Positions 54,219 through 54,293 of a stretch of DNA of 54,293 nucleotides are shown here, piece after piece. Under the pieces are notes generated by a model. It made no database searches. It saw only the letters and a program-made list of their open reading frames with translations, and was not told the DNA's origin. Source of the stretch: Bacilli bacterium. GTDB taxonomy: Bacteria > Bacillota_I > Bacilli_A > RF39 > UBA660. The stretch spans positions 1 to 54,293 of the forward strand of contig CAAGQJ010000045.1 in the NCBI GenBank assembly GCA_900772095.1, read 5' to 3'. Within the stretch, counting starts at the first letter, position 1; each line of letters starts with the position of its first letter. A program made the position numbers and the translations under genes.

Positions 54219-54293
54219 TAATTATAATTATAGTGATTAGTTGTTTATCAACTTTGCTATTAGGAGTTTTGAATAACCTTTGTTATCGCTCCA

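Noticed and set aside
54287..54293. CGCTCCA at the window end, identical to the tRNA-Gly 3' end
   Set aside because: Only 7 bases match and the window stops there, so an attachment-site repeat cannot be claimed.
54232..54293. Possible start of a hydrophobic ORF from GTG 54232
   Set aside because: Too short, no ribosome binding site and cut by the window end.
1..54293. Possible use of TGA as tryptophan (mycoplasma-type code)
   Set aside because: Several genes end in TGA at positions that fit operon overlaps (9836-9838, 19568-19570, 45598-45600) and no conserved Trp position is interrupted by TGA.
1..54293. CRISPR arrays, rRNA genes or complete insertion sequences
   Set aside because: No regularly spaced direct repeats, rRNA signatures or DDE/serine transposase genes were seen.

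Overview
This window is a very AT-rich stretch of bacterial chromosome. It looks like a walled, low-GC member of the Firmicutes (Bacilli side, probably an uncultured relative of the Erysipelotrichia/RF39 type). The evidence is GatCAB instead of GlnRS, ftsA-ftsZ next to a class B PBP, a polyglycerol-phosphate LTA synthase, a dlt locus, Gram-positive style ribosome binding sites (AGGAG, AGGTG), and promoters that often carry an extended -10 (TGnTATAAT). TGA is used as an ordinary stop (LTA synthase, the VirB4 N-terminal gene, the UvrD-like helicase), so this is not a code-4 mycoplasma. Genus and species cannot be told from the sequence alone.

Layout. 1-0.5 kb: the 3' end of a KilA-N type gene, probably the edge of a mobile element. 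0.8-4.5 kb: a small membrane protein, then gatC-gatA-gatB. 4.5-10.5 kb: an envelope operon with a membrane-anchored unknown, a sensor with two solute-binding-like domains and a degenerate GGDEF domain, a YihY/BrkB membrane protein, LTA synthase and another anchored unknown. 10.5-12.5 kb: a decayed copy of a PD-(D/E)XK transposase-type gene, a patatin-like lipase and a membrane thioredoxin on the minus strand.

12.5-23.7 kb: a type IV secretion-like locus with three pilin-like small proteins, two VirB6/TrbL-like proteins, PrgI, VirB4 split into two genes, and a VirD4 coupling protein. No relaxase, integrase or peptidoglycan hydrolase is visible. 23.9-25.8 kb: an OmpR-type two-component system. 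25.9-35.3 kb: rplS, signal peptidase I, a small MITE-like repeat, a DUF2624-like gene, PBP2, an intact Rpn-type nuclease/transposase, ftsA, ftsZ, 5-formyl-THF cyclo-ligase and a large unknown protein. 35.4-36.2 kb: a collagen-like protein and tRNA-Arg(CCU).

36.4-42.1 kb: an unusual dlt operon (dltA, a fold-III PLP decarboxylase-like gene, dltC, an MBOAT gene and an SGNH gene) with acpS converging on it. 42.2-43.9 kb: an AbrB-like regulator with an ABC-2 exporter. 44-54.3 kb: a compact UvrD-like helicase, leuS, bipA, mntP, several unknowns, a YbaK-family deacylase, tRNA-Gly(UCC), and two small overlapping ORFs that may start another accessory region.

How the parts fit. LTA synthase makes the polyglycerol-phosphate chain, the dlt operon would esterify it, and AcpS would load the phosphopantetheine arm on DltC. 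The two most interesting points are the apparently non-conjugative T4SS-like locus, with an internally duplicated pilin-VirB6 module and a fissioned VirB4, and the dlt operon that carries a decarboxylase-like enzyme together with a DltA whose stereoselectivity cysteine is serine.
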